Shown here in pieces: positions 53,475 through 61,550 of a DNA stretch of 64,000 nucleotides (position 1 is its first letter; every line of letters begins with the position of its first letter). Made by a program: the position numbers and the translations under genes. Below the pieces are notes generated by a model. That model searched no databases. It was not told the origin of the DNA and saw only the letters and a program-made list of their open reading frames with translations. Origin of the DNA: Caballeronia sp. SL2Y3 (lineage in GTDB: Bacteria; Pseudomonadota; Gammaproteobacteria; Burkholderiales; Burkholderiaceae); NCBI RefSeq assembly GCF_022879575.1, contig NZ_CP084260.1, positions 1 to 64,000 of the forward strand. Reading direction: 5' to 3'.

Positions 53475-54773
53475 ATGCATCGCATAACGAATACCGGTCG
53501 CGTCAACCTCGGCCATCTGTTCTGGCTTCGTTCGCTCGCGATCATCGGCCAGTTGACGACCATCGCCGTCGTGCAGATTTGGCTCGGCGCGAATCTGCCG
53601 CTGCCGGCCATGCTGCTCGTGATCGCGCTGGAGATGGTCTTCAACGGGCTGACGTGGCTGCGCGTCGCGCGGGCGCGGCCCGAGACGAATCTCGAACTCT
53701 TCGGGCAGATGTGCGTCGATCTCGGCGCGCTGTCGGCCCTGCTCTTCTTGTCGGGCGGCGCGACCAATCCGTTCGTCACGCTGTATCTGCCGTCGCTTGC
53801 CATTGCCGCCGCCATTCTCCCGTGGCACATGATGGCGTGCCTCGCGCTCTTCGCCGTCGCGTGTTACGCGCTTCTCAGCTACAACTACGTGCCGCTCAAT
53901 ATCGAGAATCCGGCGAATCTCTTCGACTATTTCCGCCTCGGCCTGTGGGTCAACTTCATGGTGAGCGTGGGCTTGATCGGCTGGTTCGTCGCGCGCATGT
54001 CGCGGGCGCTGCGCCTGCGCGACGCCGCGCTCGCCGACGCCCAGCAGCGTCATCTGCGCGATGAACGCGCCGTCGCGCTCGGCGTGCAGGCGGCGACCGT
54101 CGCGCACGAAATGGGCACGCCGCTGTCCACCATTGCGATGCTCTCCGAAGAATTGCGCGATGCCGCCGCGCACGACCGCAACCTCGCGCCGTACGCGGAC
54201 GACTTCGAACTGCTCGAGCAGCAGATGGCGCTCTGCACGTCGGCGCTCGCGCGGCTGCGCAGCCGGGCGAGCGGGCCGTCCAACCGGCAGCCGCTCGACG
54301 AATGGCTCGCGAGTTTCATCGAGCAATGGCGGCTGCGGCATCCGCAGGTGAAGTTCGAGCAAGTCGGCGAAGCGCCGGCGACCGCGTCCATCGACGACGC
54401 GGTGGCCGTCGGCCAGATTCTCACGATCCTGCTCGACAACGCCGCGCGCGCGAGCAGCGAGTTCGTGACGCTGCAAGCCGTGGCGGAAACGGAAGAGAGT
54501 GCGCGGTACGTGCGCTTCGAAGTGTGCGATCGCGGCCCGGGCATTCCGCCCGCGCTGCGCGCGTCGCTCGGCGCGGGTCCTGTCGACAGCACGCAGGGCG
54601 GCCACGGCGTCGGGCTCTATCTGGCGTTCGCGGCGGCGGCGCGGCTCAACGGCTCCATCGAACTGTTGGAGGCCGAGCCGCACGGCACGCGTGCCGTGCT
54701 CAGGGTGCCGAACCGGGGCGCGGCGGCGGCGCCGGTCGCGGCGGCGCGAACGGAATCGAGCGGCGCGGCGTGA
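53475..54773 (+). CDS. regB: RegB/PrrB-type redox sensor histidine kinase
   Basis: A 432-residue membrane kinase with about six hydrophobic segments (about 15-170). The quinone-site heptapeptide GGATNPF (94-100) sits between segments. The H-box is H211 in VAHEMGTPLSTIAML, and the ATPase has LLDNAARA, CDRGPGIP and GGHGVGLYL. C254, after the H-box, sits where RegB's redox-active cysteine is. In the family it reports quinone and oxygen status and controls respiration. regA follows after 36 bases. Confidence 0.9.
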   Translation: MHRITNTGRVNLGHLFWLRSLAIIGQLTTIAVVQIWLGANLPLPAMLLVIALEMVFNGLTWLRVARARPETNLELFGQMCVDLGALSALLFLSGGATNPFVTLYLPSLAIAAAILPWHMMACLALFAVACYALLSYNYVPLNIENPANLFDYFRLGLWVNFMVSVGLIGWFVARMSRALRLRDAALADAQQRHLRDERAVALGVQAATVAHEMGTPLSTIAMLSEELRDAAAHDRNLAPYADDFELLEQQMALCTSALARLRSRASGPSNRQPLDEWLASFIEQWRLRHPQVKFEQVGEAPATASIDDAVAVGQILTILLDNAARASSEFVTLQAVAETEESARYVRFEVCDRGPGIPPALRASLGAGPVDSTQGGHGVGLYLAFAAAARLNGSIELLEAEPHGTRAVLRVPNRGAAAAPVAAARTESSGAA

Positions 54774-54809
54774 ACGCGCTCGGCAAAGAGATACAAGGAG
54801 AAATGAACC

Positions 54810-55352
54810 ATGAGCGATAACAACTTCCTGATCATCGACGACGACGAAGTCTTCTCGGGCATTCTGGCGCGCGGGCTGGCGCGTCGCGGCTACACGGCGC
54901 ATCAGGCGCACAACGCGGAAGAAGCCGTGAAGCTCGCCAATCAGCACAAGTTCGGTCAGATCACAGTGGACTTGCATCTCGGCAACGATTCCGGGCTGCG
55001 CCTCGTCGCCCCGTTGCGCGACCTGCAACCGGATGCGCGCATTCTCGTGCTGACCGGCTACGCGAGCATCGCGACGGCCGTGCAAGCGGTGAAAGACGGC
55101 GCGGACAACTATCTGGCGAAGCCCGCGAACGTCGAATCGATTCTGCTGGCGCTTCAGGAAGAGGCGAGCGAGCAGACGGCCGAGGAAGCGATCGAGCACC
55201 CGACGCTGCTTTCGGTGGCGCGGCTGGAGTGGGAGCATATCCAGCGGGCGCTCGCGGAGAACAACGGCAATATCTCGGCGACGGCGCGCGCGCTCAACAT
55301 GCACCGGCGCACGTTGCAGCGCAAGCTGGCGAAGAAGCCGGTGCGCCAGTAA
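54810..55352 (+). CDS. regA: RegA/PrrA-type response regulator
   Basis: A 180-residue regulator with receiver (DDDE at 10-13, phosphoacceptor D54 in ITVDLHLG, VLTGYASI) and a short Fis-type HTH (about 150-177, GNISATARALNMHRRTLQRK) nearly identical to the RegA signature. It is the partner of the upstream RegB-type kinase. The gene starts at 54810 with AAGGAGA upstream. Its targets are not in this window by any visible site. Confidence 0.93.
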   Translation: MSDNNFLIIDDDEVFSGILARGLARRGYTAHQAHNAEEAVKLANQHKFGQITVDLHLGNDSGLRLVAPLRDLQPDARILVLTGYASIATAVQAVKDGADNYLAKPANVESILLALQEEASEQTAEEAIEHPTLLSVARLEWEHIQRALAENNGNISATARALNMHRRTLQRKLAKKPVRQ

Positions 55353-55384
55353 GCGGCCGCTGCCATGCAAGAAAACGGCGAACC

Positions 55385-55420
55385 AAAAAAGAACCGCCCA
55401 AGCCGGGGAACGAGGGCGGT
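55385..55420 (-). terminator. Minus-strand terminator-like hairpin downstream of regA
   Basis: ACCGCCC (55393-55399) pairs with GGGCGGT (55414-55420). On the minus strand the hairpin is followed by TTCTTTTTT (55393-55385). On the plus strand there is no T-run, so it faces a transcript coming from the right, where no minus-strand gene is recognised. Confidence 0.45.
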
Positions 55421-55440
55421 AATCGGAGAGTTGCAACGAC

Positions 55441-55470
55441 TTCGTGCATATACATGGGGATATGCACGAA
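55441..55470. repeat. 11-bp perfect inverted repeat
   Basis: TTCGTGCATAT (55441-55451) and ATATGCACGAA (55460-55470) are exact inverses separated by eight bases. It lies between the minus-strand hairpin and the chemoreceptor, in a low-GC patch. It could be a regulator site or the stem of an RNA. Confidence 0.7.
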
Positions 55471-55805
55471 CGCAGCATACGTGGCGGCATCGCGCCCTTA
55501 TATACGATAAATCCGAAAAGTAGGAAGTCTCCTAATCGCCTGCTTGTTAGCAACAAGAAAGGCGTCTTCCATGCCGGCATGCGCGGCGACGTTTCCGTCA
55601 TATAGCCGGTATCCCGCACTCAAGAACGCGTCGCGAACGCCGTAAAGCCTGCTTGTGCGTGACATGTATCGCGCAACGCCGGCATTGCAGCGGCGAGAAG
55701 CGTTGTCCGCGGGCGTCGTCTGCGGGGCGCGGAAGGGAGCCGGCCACCGAATGCGAGCGCGTCCGCTGCGTTCGACGTGTCCGCTCGCGACATACGGAGA
55801 CATCG

Positions 55806-57365
55806 ATGAAAGGGTTTGACCGCCTGTCGGTCTTGAGCAAGCTGTTGTTGTCGTTCGCGGTCGTGATTCTGTTCACGGCGTGCGTGGGCGGAACCGGCGT
55901 GGTGTCGCTTGCCAAGATGCATAGCCTGGTCGAGGAAATCGGCGACCGTCACATGGACGGCCTCTACCGGGCCGAGGAAATCAACAAGCACAAGGTCAAC
56001 ACGGACCTCGACGCCGCCAACCTCACCTTCGCCGACGACGCCGGCAAGCAGAAGCTCAAACACGATATGGGCGAATCGCTCGCCGCGATGCATCGCGCGT
56101 TCGAGCGCATGCGCCCGACGCTCTCCACGCCGCAAGGCTCGGCGCTCTACGACGCCGCGAGCCAGTCGGTCGCCGCGTGGGAAGAGATCGTGCAGATGCA
56201 GATGGGCGTGAAGCCCATGCCCATCGACGTCGATCAGATGGGGCTGATCGCACGCGCGATTGCGGCGAGCGAAAAGGCGCGCGACGTGCTGGAGCGGCTC
56301 GTCGAGTACAAGCGTGCGCGTGCGACGGCGGCGCGCGCGAGCGCGGCCGCGGAGTACGAAACCATGCGCGTCGTGTTGCTCGCGCTCGTTCTGGGCGCGA
56401 TGGCGGCGGGCGCGGTGCTCGCGGTGGTCATCGGCCGGCGTCTTGCCGCGCAGCTCGGCGGCGAGCCGGCGTATGCGGCGCAGATCGCCAATCGCATCGC
56501 GCAGGGCGACCTGACCGCGCGCGTCGAGACGCGTCCCGGCGACGAAAGCAGCATGCTGCACAGCCTCGGCAACATGAGCAGCAAGCTCGCGGAAATCGTC
56601 GGCGGCATTCGCCACGCGAGCGAGTCGATTCTGTTCGCATCGCGCGAGATCGCGCAGGGCAACACCGACCTCTCGCAGCGCACCGAGGAACAGGCGGCGT
56701 CGCTGGAAGAAACCGCGTCGAGCATGGAGCAGCTCACCGCCACCGTGCGCCAGAACGCGGGCAATGCCGACGAAGCCACCACGCTCGCGCGCGGCGCGTC
56801 GGACGTGTCGGCGCGCGGCAGCGAACTGGTCGGCGAAGTGGTCGACAACATGCGCGAACTGGCGGCAGGCAGCAAGCGCATGACGGACATCATCGCGGTG
56901 ATCGAAGGCATCGCTTTCCAGACGAACATTCTCGCGTTGAACGCAGCCGTCGAAGCGGCGCGGGCGGGCGAGGAAGGGCGCGGTTTCGCGGTCGTGGCGG
57001 GCGAAGTGCGCTCGCTCGCGCAGCGCAGCGCGATGTCGGCGAAGGAGATCAAGGAACTAATCGAAGCCTCCACGGCGCGCGTGGGCAGCGGCGCGGCGAT
57101 CGCCGAGCGCGCCGGCGCGACCATGGCGGAAGTCACGGAAGCGGTGCAGCGCGTGACGGGCATCATGGCGCAGATTTCGGCGGCGTCGCACGAGCAGAGC
57201 GCGGGCATCGAGCAGGTGAATCGCGCGGTCGCGCAGATGGATCAGGTGACGCAGCAGAACGCGGCGCTCGTCGAGCAGGCCGCGGCGGCGGCTGGGGCGA
57301 TGGCGGATCAGGCCGAGCATTTGAAGGGCGCGGTGGCGGTGTTCGAGCTGGAAGGGCGCGCGTAA
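55806..57365 (+). CDS. Methyl-accepting chemotaxis protein
   Basis: A 519-residue chemoreceptor with an N-terminal membrane segment (about 10-32), a four-helix-bundle-type periplasmic domain, a second segment (about 187-208), a HAMP region, and a signalling domain. The tip sequence [27 protein letters not shown] is conserved. The C-terminus ends VFELEGRA and lacks an NWETF-type CheR/CheB docking peptide. The ligand is unknown. The ATG at 55806 is preferred; the frame is open upstream without a ribosome site. Confidence 0.94.
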   Translation: MKGFDRLSVLSKLLLSFAVVILFTACVGGTGVVSLAKMHSLVEEIGDRHMDGLYRAEEINKHKVNTDLDAANLTFADDAGKQKLKHDMGESLAAMHRAFERMRPTLSTPQGSALYDAASQSVAAWEEIVQMQMGVKPMPIDVDQMGLIARAIAASEKARDVLERLVEYKRARATAARASAAAEYETMRVVLLALVLGAMAAGAVLAVVIGRRLAAQLGGEPAYAAQIANRIAQGDLTARVETRPGDESSMLHSLGNMSSKLAEIVGGIRHASESILFASREIAQGNTDLSQRTEEQAASLEETASSMEQLTATVRQNAGNADEATTLARGASDVSARGSELVGEVVDNMRELAAGSKRMTDIIAVIEGIAFQTNILALNAAVEAARAGEEGRGFAVVAGEVRSLAQRSAMSAKEIKELIEASTARVGSGAAIAERAGATMAEVTEAVQRVTGIMAQISAASHEQSAGIEQVNRAVAQMDQVTQQNAALVEQAAAAAGAMADQAEHLKGAVAVFELEGRA

Positions 57366-57411
57366 GCGGACGGCGGCGGGCGCACTGACGGCCCGCGGGC
57401 CGGTCCTGGTT

Positions 57412-57458
57412 CGCGCGTCGTCGCATCACGGGAACGCCGCTTGAAACAGCGTTCGCAG
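57412..57458. repeat. REP-like palindromic repeat, copy 1
   Basis: It contains GAACGCCGCTTGAAACAGCGTTCGCAG (57432-57458), with an inverted arrangement of GAACGC and GCGTTC around a short loop. It is preceded by CGCGCGTCGTCGCAT. The second copy is 115 bases to the right in the same orientation. Confidence 0.7.
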
Positions 57459-57523
57459 ATCACGCACGCAACGTCGCCTGTAGGCGCGCGGAAAGATCCG
57501 CATTCGCCCACAGGCTGATGCCG

Positions 57524-57573
57524 GTGCGCGCGTCGTCGCATTGAGCGAACGCCGCTTGAAACGGCGTTCGCAG
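57524..57573. repeat. REP-like palindromic repeat, copy 2
   Basis: GAACGCCGCTTGAAACGGCGTTCGCAG (57547-57573) differs from copy 1 by one base in this core, and the CGCGCGTCGTCGCAT flank is shared. Here CGAACGCCG and CGGCGTTCG form a perfect 9-bp stem with a seven-base loop. Confidence 0.7.
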
Positions 57574-57809
57574 GCCGCTGCCGGTTCGCGCAAATCCCGG
57601 TCGGAATCACATCCGGCGACCACGCCCGCAACACCACGCGACAACGCCACGCAAGCCCAACCTCCGCGAAACCGCGCCCAACATCGCATAAGCAACACCG
57701 ATTTTCGGCTCGCTTGCCTCGGTCCAGCCCACTCCGTACACTCGCGCCTGTCCGAAGAATCAAGCGCGCCGCGTGGCCGGCGCATCATCGCCGAGAAGGA
57801 GAGCTGCCC

Positions 57810-59111
57810 ATGTCCGATTCCTATTTCCCGCGCTGGCCCGAGCAGCCGAATGCCGAAGGCGGGCGCGTCGTCGGGCCTGACGAGCGCCTGCCCTGGCCGC
57901 AAATGATCGCGATGGGCGTCCAGCACGTCGTCGCGATGTTCGGCTCCACCGTGCTCGCGCCGCTCCTCATGGGCTTCGATCCGAATCTCTGCATCTTCAT
58001 GTCGGGCATCGGCACGCTGCTGTTCTTCGTGCTCGTGGGCGGACGCGTGCCGAGCTATCTCGGCTCCAGCTTCGCGTTCATCGGGCTCGTGATCGCGGTC
58101 ACGGGCTACTCCGGACACGGCGCGAACCCCAACATTCCGGTCGCGCTCGGCGGCATCATCGCGTGCGGCGTGGCGTATGCGGTCATCGGCGCGATCGTCG
58201 CGGCAGTCGGCACGCGCTGGATCGAAGCGCTGATGCCGCCCGTCGTCACCGGCTCGATCGTCTGCGTGATCGGGCTGAACCTCGCGCCTATCGCCGTGAA
58301 AGGCGTGAGCGGCAGCAACTTCGATTCGTGGATGGCGCTCGTCACCGTGCTGTGCGTCGGCGGCGTCGCGGTGTTCGCGCGCGGCATGGCGCAGCGCCTG
58401 TTGATTCTGATCGGCCTCGCGATTGCGTACATCATCTACGCGGTGCTGACCAACGGCATGGGCATGGGCAAGCCGATCGACTTCGGCATCGTCTCGAACG
58501 CCGCGTGGTTCGGCCTGCCGCACTTCACCGCGCCGGTCTTCCAGCCTCAGGCGATGACGCTGCTCGCGCCCATCGCGATCATTCTCGTCGCGGAAAATCT
58601 CGGCCACATCAAGGCGGTCGGCGCGATGACGGGACGCAGCCTCGACAAGTACATCGGCCGCGCGTTCATCGGCGACGGGCTCGCCACCATCGTCTCGGGC
58701 TTTGCAGGCGGCACGGGCGTGACGACCTACGCGGAGAACATCGGCGTCATGGCGGTCACCAAGATCTACTCGACGCTCGTGTTCGTGATCGCCGCGCTGT
58801 TCGCCATCGTGCTCGGCTTCTCGCCGAAGTTCGGCGCGCTGATCCAGACGATTCCTGGCCCGGTGCTCGGCGGCGTGTCGATCGTCGTGTTCGGGCTCAT
58901 CGCGGTGACGGGCGCGCGCATCTGGGTCGTCAACAAGGTGGACTTCTCCGATAACCGCAATCTGATCGTCGCGGCGGTGACGCTCGTGCTCGGCGCAGGC
59001 GATTTCACGCTGAAGCTCGGCGGTTTCGCGCTCGGCGGCATCGGCACGGCGACGTTCGGCGCGATCATTTTCTATGCGATCCTGCGGCGGCGCGGGGCGG
59101 GTGTCGTTTGA
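57810..59111 (+). CDS. Uracil/xanthine permease family protein (UraA/RutG-like)
   Basis: A 433-residue nucleobase:cation symporter-2 (solute carrier 23) with about 12-14 hydrophobic segments. Features are GVQHVVAMFGSTVLAPLLMGFDP at the start, PSYLGSSFAFIG, VAENLGHIKAVGAMTGR, and GGTGVTTYAENIGVMAVT, with the conserved glutamate in YAENIG. Uracil is the likeliest substrate from the GVTTYAEN motif. The ATG at 57810 follows AAGGAGAG. Confidence 0.92.
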   Translation: MSDSYFPRWPEQPNAEGGRVVGPDERLPWPQMIAMGVQHVVAMFGSTVLAPLLMGFDPNLCIFMSGIGTLLFFVLVGGRVPSYLGSSFAFIGLVIAVTGYSGHGANPNIPVALGGIIACGVAYAVIGAIVAAVGTRWIEALMPPVVTGSIVCVIGLNLAPIAVKGVSGSNFDSWMALVTVLCVGGVAVFARGMAQRLLILIGLAIAYIIYAVLTNGMGMGKPIDFGIVSNAAWFGLPHFTAPVFQPQAMTLLAPIAIILVAENLGHIKAVGAMTGRSLDKYIGRAFIGDGLATIVSGFAGGTGVTTYAENIGVMAVTKIYSTLVFVIAALFAIVLGFSPKFGALIQTIPGPVLGGVSIVVFGLIAVTGARIWVVNKVDFSDNRNLIVAAVTLVLGAGDFTLKLGGFALGGIGTATFGAIIFYAILRRRGAGVV

Positions 59112-59562
59112 TGTGTGGTTGGCTTCCGCCCGGTGCGGCGCGAAGTCGACGCTCAAGGCGCTGATTCGCGCGTGTCATGGCGTTCGACGCTAATCTCGAC
59201 GACCATGCTCAAGCGTTGGCTGCGAACTGCGTTGCGCCCGCGCCGAGGCCCAAGCGCCAATACGCTAGCGGCGTCACTCTTCACGCAATTCGAAGGTCTG
59301 ACGCGTCGTTGGCGCTCGCGGCGCGAACGGTGGCTCGACGCATGAGACACCGTACGCGCGATCATCACAGCAACTTCTGCTTGCGCGTGATTAACGTGTC
59401 GTTGGTGCCGATCAGAAACGTCCACGCGCCACTTCCCGCCCGCGCCGAGTCACGAATCACTTTGGCGCGGTTCCGTGCTGCCGCCTGGTCTGACGCGTCG
59501 TCGAAGCCAGTAGGCATCACCTTCTGCGATGCGATGGGCGTGCCCCCGCCACGCCGCCCCCT
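59112..59562. other. Permease-antiporter intergenic region
   Basis: This 451-base gap has no gene that I can name. It contains an exact 15-bp direct repeat GGTCTGACGCGTCGT (59295-59309 and 59487-59501) and a 50-codon minus-strand frame (59365-59517). Confidence 0.5.
59365..59517 (-). CDS. Possible small protein or gene remnant downstream of the Na+/H+ antiporter
   Basis: A 50-codon frame MPTGFDDASDQAAARNRAKV... ending TLITRKQKLL. Its composition looks protein-like, unlike most spurious frames here. AGAAGGTG lies directly before the ATG, a close but usable ribosome site. The frame is open back to the antiporter's stop and is in the same frame as it. I recognise no family; it could be a remnant of a longer gene. 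Confidence 0.35.
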   Translation of the reverse strand: MPTGFDDASDQAAARNRAKVIRDSARAGSGAWTFLIGTNDTLITRKQKLL

Positions 59563-61230
59563 TCAAGCCGTCGTCCCCCGCTTCCGATTCACAATCGCCG
59601 TCTCCGAAAGGTCGATCTCCCGCATCAGCTTGTTCAGCGTCTCATCGTTGATCGCCTGATCGGTTCTCAGCCGTAGCAGTTCCGCGCGCTCCGCCCGCAG
59701 CGCCGCCATTCTGAGCCGCGTTTCCACGATCTCGCTTCGTCTCGCCGCCACGCGCGGCGCTTCCTCGTCGCCGAGCGATTCCAGCCGCAGCCGGTACGTG
59801 TCCATCACGCGGGCCGTCGAATCCGCGCAGCGGGCGGACGCGGCTTCGTCCATGTCGTCGGTGAGCAGCGCGTGCGTTTCGTCGATGGCGCGGATCGCCG
59901 CCTGCGCCGCGCGCCGACGCGCGAGCCGCTCCTCGGCCGCATGCGGATTGCGCTCGCGCTTCGCGCCGCGCAGCACCACCGGCAAGCCGACGACCGCAAT
60001 CAAGAGCGACGCGAGAATCACCGCCGACGCGATGAAAATCGCCAGATCGCGCCCCGCGAGCGCCGCGCCGTTATCGAGCGTGACTGGCAGCGAGAGCACG
60101 CCCGCGAGCGTCACCGCGCCGCGCACGCCGCCGATCGTCGTCAGCGCGAGCGTCCGCAAGCCGGGCGCGGCGCTTTCGATGCCGACCTTCGCCGCGCTGC
60201 GGCTCGCGACCCAGCGCAGGCAATACACCCACGCGAAGCGCAGCGCATAGAGCGCGAGCACCGTCGCGATCACATAGCCGATCAGAAGACCGACTTGCGC
60301 GTTGCCGTCCTGATGCGCCTCGATCAACGCGCGCCCGATGATGTGCGGCAACTGCAAGCCGAGCAGGATGAACACCATGCCGTTGAACACGAACTCGATC
60401 ATCGTCCACGTGCTCGTCATCCGCACGCGCACGGCGCTCGGAATGGTCGCGCGCAGGCTCTGGATGTTCATCATCATTCCGGCGGAAACGGCCGCGAGGA
60501 TGCCCGAGCAGCCCGCGCGCTCCGAGATCACATAGGCGGCGAACGGAATCAGCACGGTCAGGATCACGCCCGCGGCGGGGTCGTCGTCTTCGGAAAACTT
60601 GAGCACGCGCGCCGGAATCTCGGTCACGATCCAGCTGATCGCCGCGCCGATCGCAAGCCCGCCCACCGAGATCACGACGAAGCTGATGGCCGCCTCGTGC
60701 AGCGAAAACACGCCGGTCAGCGCGGCCGCGATGGCGAACTTCAGCGCGACGAGGCCCGAGGCGTCGTTCATCAACGCTTCGCCTTCCAGAATATGCATGA
60801 GGTTTGCCGGAATGCGGTTGCGCCCGGCGATGCCCGTGAGCGCGACGGCATCGGTCGGCGAAAGCACGGCCGCGAGCGCGAAGGCGACGGGAAGCGGCAT
60901 CGCGGGAATCATCCAGTGCAGGAAGTAGCCGAGCGCGCCCACGGTGATGAACACGAGCCCGAGCGCCAGCATGAGAACGGCGCGGCGCGCGAGATACAGC
61001 TCGCGTTTCGGAATGCGCCAGCCGTCCGCGAACAGCAGCGGTGGGATGAACAGCAGCATGAACAGTTCGGGATCGAACGTGACATGCAGCCGGAAGCCGG
61101 GCCACGCGAGCATCGCGCCGATGGCGATCTGAATGAGCGGCAGCGGCAGCTTGACCGGCAGCAGGCTGAGACCGACGCCGGATAGCGCCACGATCATCAG
61201 CAGGATGAGAACGGTGAAGACGATTTCCAT
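59563..61230 (-). CDS. Na+/H+ antiporter (CPA1/NhaP-like)
   Basis: A 555-residue antiporter with about 12 membrane segments in the first 420 residues. Typical are LLFIPPLLFADGWRIPKREL, LAAVLSPTDAVALTGIAGR and LEGEALMNDASGLVALKFA with the ND ion-binding pair, and GGVRGAVTLAGVLSLP. The last about 130 residues are a charged cytoplasmic helical tail that may regulate activity. It exports sodium for pH and salt control. It is divergent from the EAL gene. Confidence 0.93.
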   Translation of the reverse strand: MEIVFTVLILLMIVALSGVGLSLLPVKLPLPLIQIAIGAMLAWPGFRLHVTFDPELFMLLFIPPLLFADGWRIPKRELYLARRAVLMLALGLVFITVGALGYFLHWMIPAMPLPVAFALAAVLSPTDAVALTGIAGRNRIPANLMHILEGEALMNDASGLVALKFAIAAALTGVFSLHEAAISFVVISVGGLAIGAAISWIVTEIPARVLKFSEDDDPAAGVILTVLIPFAAYVISERAGCSGILAAVSAGMMMNIQSLRATIPSAVRVRMTSTWTMIEFVFNGMVFILLGLQLPHIIGRALIEAHQDGNAQVGLLIGYVIATVLALYALRFAWVYCLRWVASRSAAKVGIESAAPGLRTLALTTIGGVRGAVTLAGVLSLPVTLDNGAALAGRDLAIFIASAVILASLLIAVVGLPVVLRGAKRERNPHAAEERLARRRAAQAAIRAIDETHALLTDDMDEAASARCADSTARVMDTYRLRLESLGDEEAPRVAARRSEIVETRLRMAALRAERAELLRLRTDQAINDETLNKLMREIDLSETAIVNRKRGTTA

Positions 61231-61550
61231 GCCGGATGCGGACGCGCGGGCGTCCGTTCATTTTCGAGACGACGCGAGAGTGTAGCCCGACGCTTGGTCC
61301 ACGGCATGTTTTGCGCGACGCACTTGCGCGGTGCGCGTGCATGCGTTCGCCGCCCGCTCGCGGTGCACGAAGCCTGCGAACGCCCGACAAACACGGCGGC
61401 TTCCCGCGCATGGACCTTGCTTTATCGACTGCCACGGGACGCGAGACTCCCGACGAGATCATCGAGGGCTGTTCTTATGAAAACGGTATCGGGCGGGACC
61501 GGCGCGGGGCCGGAGCAGGAAGCGCGCGGCACGCGCGCGAGGGCATCCAC

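Larger units (their letters stand above)
55353..55805. other. regA-chemoreceptor intergenic region
   Basis: This 453-base gap contains no convincing protein gene; a 102-codon minus-strand frame (55498-55803) has no ribosome site or family features. Its contents are the minus-strand hairpin (55385-55420), the 11-bp inverted repeat and a lower-GC block (about 55440-55560). On the minus strand CGTATATAAG (about 55505-55496) is -10-like. The chemoreceptor's ribosome site is GGAGA near 55797. Confidence 0.5.
57366..57809. other. Chemoreceptor-permease intergenic region
   Basis: A 444-base gap without a convincing gene. It contains two copies of a palindromic repeat (listed separately). The permease's ribosome site AAGGAGAG (57796-57803) is at its end. 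Confidence 0.6.

Noticed and set aside
55498..55803. A 102-codon minus-strand frame in the regA-chemoreceptor gap
   Set aside because: No ribosome site, mixed composition and no motif; kept only as part of the gap description.
57412..57573. CRISPR array
   Set aside because: Only two imperfect, palindromic copies with a long irregular spacing and no cas genes.
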